Shown here: positions 22,669 to 23,931 of the stretch, one piece after another | Numbering within the stretch: position 1 is the first letter of the stretch | Layout of the letters: every line of letters starts with the position of its first letter | NCBI GenBank assembly: GCA_002327885.1 | Contig: DCUS01000151.1 | Coordinates: 6,637 to 30,567, forward strand | Source: Syntrophaceae bacterium UBA2208 | GTDB lineage: Bacteria > Desulfobacterota > BSN033 > UBA1163 | Reading direction: 5' to 3' | Length of the DNA: 23,931 nt | The notes under the pieces: model-generated | The model's input: the letters and a program-made list of their open reading frames with translations, nothing else | Database searches by the model: none | Told to the model about the DNA's origin: nothing | Translations under genes and position numbers: made by a program

Positions 22669-22923
22669 ATGGGAATCATCTGGACTATTGTGTTGGGTTT
22701 TGTCATTGGCCTCATCGCCAAGCTGGTCGTCCCAGGCAAGGAAAATATGGGATTTATCATGACCATCCTGCTCGGCATCGCTGGGTCGTTTCTGGCTGGT
22801 ATCATCGGGCAGTTCATCGGCTGGTACAAGGCTGGCCAAGGGGCAGGTTTTATTGCCTCGGTTATCGTTGCGATCATCCTCGTGGTGATTTACGGCAAGA
22901 TCAAGGGCAAGACCTCATCGTAG
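22669..22923 (+). CDS. YeaQ/YmgE/GlsB family small membrane protein
   Basis: 84 residues from MGIIWTIVLG with GGGAGG ideally placed upstream. Three membrane helices (about 1-20, 28-47, 56-77) separated by the family motifs AKLVVPGKENMGF and GWYKAGQGAGF. The family is called transglycosylase-associated or GlsB and is often induced by stress; no catalytic residues are known, and the protein lies in the inner membrane. The open frame begins 33 codons earlier, but that part is polar and atypical. No strong terminator follows; 22924-23204 has no gene and only weak hairpins (for example CCAGTT/AACTGG near 23026-23053). Confidence 0.93.
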   Translation: MGIIWTIVLGFVIGLIAKLVVPGKENMGFIMTILLGIAGSFLAGIIGQFIGWYKAGQGAGFIASVIVAIILVVIYGKIKGKTSS

Positions 22924-23204
22924 CCTTTAGTGGAATCGACTGCCGTTTTCTTTGGAGAGTTAGCGAATGGTTCATCACGGCAACTATTCACTTGGATCAG
23001 CGTCGTTTGGGCACTGTAGGTCAACCAGTTTTTTTTGTGTTCTTCCAACTGGGAAGACTCAACAATTGATCGGCCTCCCCATAACAAACACCTTGGCGAC
23101 CCCGCTCGGAGTACCGGAGTTGCTCTGTTTGTAAATGCTGTAAGAAAGACAGATATCCGAGAATATGATTGTCTGTTTGTATTATTGTATGGGTAGGAAA
23201 GGAA

Positions 23205-23861
23205 TTAATTTTTTCTTCCGGTTCTTGTCTTCGCCAGATCCCAGCAATAATCGTAGATATGGAGCCCTTTGCTCGAAGCGATGATCTCCCCATCCTCTAC
23301 CCCAATCTCCTTCGCCATATATTCTTTCAATAATTGGAGGCCGGCAAGATTAGATGGGAATCCAGCCCACAAGTCCCACGAGCGGAAGTAAAGCATAAAA
23401 TGAAGTTTTCCATAACGAACCCGCGTATCGATGCCACGAAGGCATTGGGGGTCCTCGAGTAAGATTGAACTCGCATCGCCAACCGCCATATAGGCCTGAT
23501 TGGTATTTAACCCCTCTTCTTGATACATCCGGATGACTTCATTAATCTGTTTTTCAAGATCTTCCCCATAAGTGTAGGATTCATGAACATCTTTTCTCGA
23601 AGTGATCAACTTTTCAAGGTATTGCTCGACATACTCCATCGAGGTGGGGGGGGGAACATTGCATCCGGGAGGAATATCAGGGATAAGAGGTCGCTGACCA
23701 GGATGGGCAATGTGAATAACAACATAATCATATTCAATCCTTTTTTGGCCTTTAAAACTTCCGCGATCGATCACATATTCATAACCCTTCTCAAAAATAT
23801 GATAGACACACTGGAACCACGCATCCGGCAGATCTCTCGCTTGAATGAACTCAATCTTCAC
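23205..23861 (-). CDS. Thymidylate synthase, short methanogen-type
   Basis: 218 residues, shorter than E. coli ThyA (264). It methylates dUMP to dTMP, or a related nucleotide. The likely nucleophile is Cys140 in DPQCLRG. FRSWDLWAGFPSN (159-171) carries the Arg-Ser, Asp163 and Asn171 that bind dUMP, and KGLHIYDYCW gives the His201/Tyr203 pair. The shape of this region (CLRxxDxRV, RSWDxWxG, NLxGLQLLKEY) is that of the archaeal enzymes, which are best known from methanogens. The start is GTG with AGGAGG just upstream. It encodes a run of nine C in its own strand (23646-23654) in a Pro-rich loop. Confidence 0.88.
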   Translation of the reverse strand: MKIEFIQARDLPDAWFQCVYHIFEKGYEYVIDRGSFKGQKRIEYDYVVIHIAHPGQRPLIPDIPPGCNVPPPTSMEYVEQYLEKLITSRKDVHESYTYGEDLEKQINEVIRMYQEEGLNTNQAYMAVGDASSILLEDPQCLRGIDTRVRYGKLHFMLYFRSWDLWAGFPSNLAGLQLLKEYMAKEIGVEDGEIIASSKGLHIYDYCWDLAKTRTGRKN

Positions 23862-23899
23862 TGTTTCCTCCTATCGGTTGCAGATTTAATTAATTCAAA

Positions 23900-23929
23900 T
23901 TATTAACCCGACCATTACATCATTGTCAA
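23900..23929 (-). promoter_or_regulatory. Near-consensus promoter for the thymidylate synthase gene
   Basis: On the minus strand: TTGACA (23924-23929), 18-base spacer and TAATAA (23900-23905). The start would lie near 23893, about 30 bases before the GTG. Confidence 0.65.
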
Positions 23930-23931
23930 CA

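Noticed and set aside
23026..23053. CCAGTT/AACTGG hairpin as terminator between YeaQ-type and thyA genes
   Set aside because: The stem is only 6 bp with a 16-base loop and no T-run after it.

Overview
The window looks like a chromosomal segment of an anaerobic, roughly 45-50% GC bacterium of the former Deltaproteobacteria (Desulfobacterota-like). This is inferred from gene order (xseA-xseB-ispA-dxs-tlyA, then DUF4416-yicC-gmk-rpoZ), from a c-di-GMP-type riboswitch behind a sigma-54-like promoter, and from the protein families present; it is not proven. No rRNA, tRNA, CRISPR array, transposase or prophage gene was seen.

Left part (29-13887), all on the minus strand. Read in the direction of transcription, this is a long housekeeping series: exonuclease VII (xseA, xseB), isoprenoid precursor synthesis (ispA, dxs), the rRNA methyltransferase tlyA, DUF4416, the RNase yicC, guanylate kinase, RNA polymerase omega and an HD phosphohydrolase. 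The last four junctions, from DUF4416 onward, overlap by 4-8 bases, which suggests translational coupling. A half-size UPF0016 cation transporter follows. A separate three-gene module comes next with its own promoter and an adjacent palindrome: a MoxR-type AAA+ ATPase, a protein with a GXGXG beta-helix domain, and a von Willebrand A protein with a degenerate metalloprotease-like region.

Middle part (14075-18674), plus strand. Glycerate 2-kinase is followed by queD-folE2, the first two steps of queuosine/7-deazaguanine synthesis. Then comes the most interesting block: a sigma-54-type promoter, a GEMM-I (cyclic-di-GMP-I) riboswitch and an intrinsic terminator, placed before a small sigma-region-4-like HTH protein, a REC-GGDEF diguanylate cyclase with an intact inhibitory site, and a 45-residue zinc-finger-like peptide. 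A cyclase under a riboswitch for its own likely product is a feedback circuit.

Right part (18808-23931), both strands. This is a loosely packed set of envelope or stress-type genes: DUF4126 membrane protein, LysM protein, helical-repeat lipoprotein, a glycine-rich hypothetical protein, a YpfJ-type zinc metallopeptidase and a YeaQ/GlsB membrane protein. Several strong hairpins lie between them. The window ends with a short, methanogen-type thymidylate synthase on the minus strand under a near-consensus promoter.
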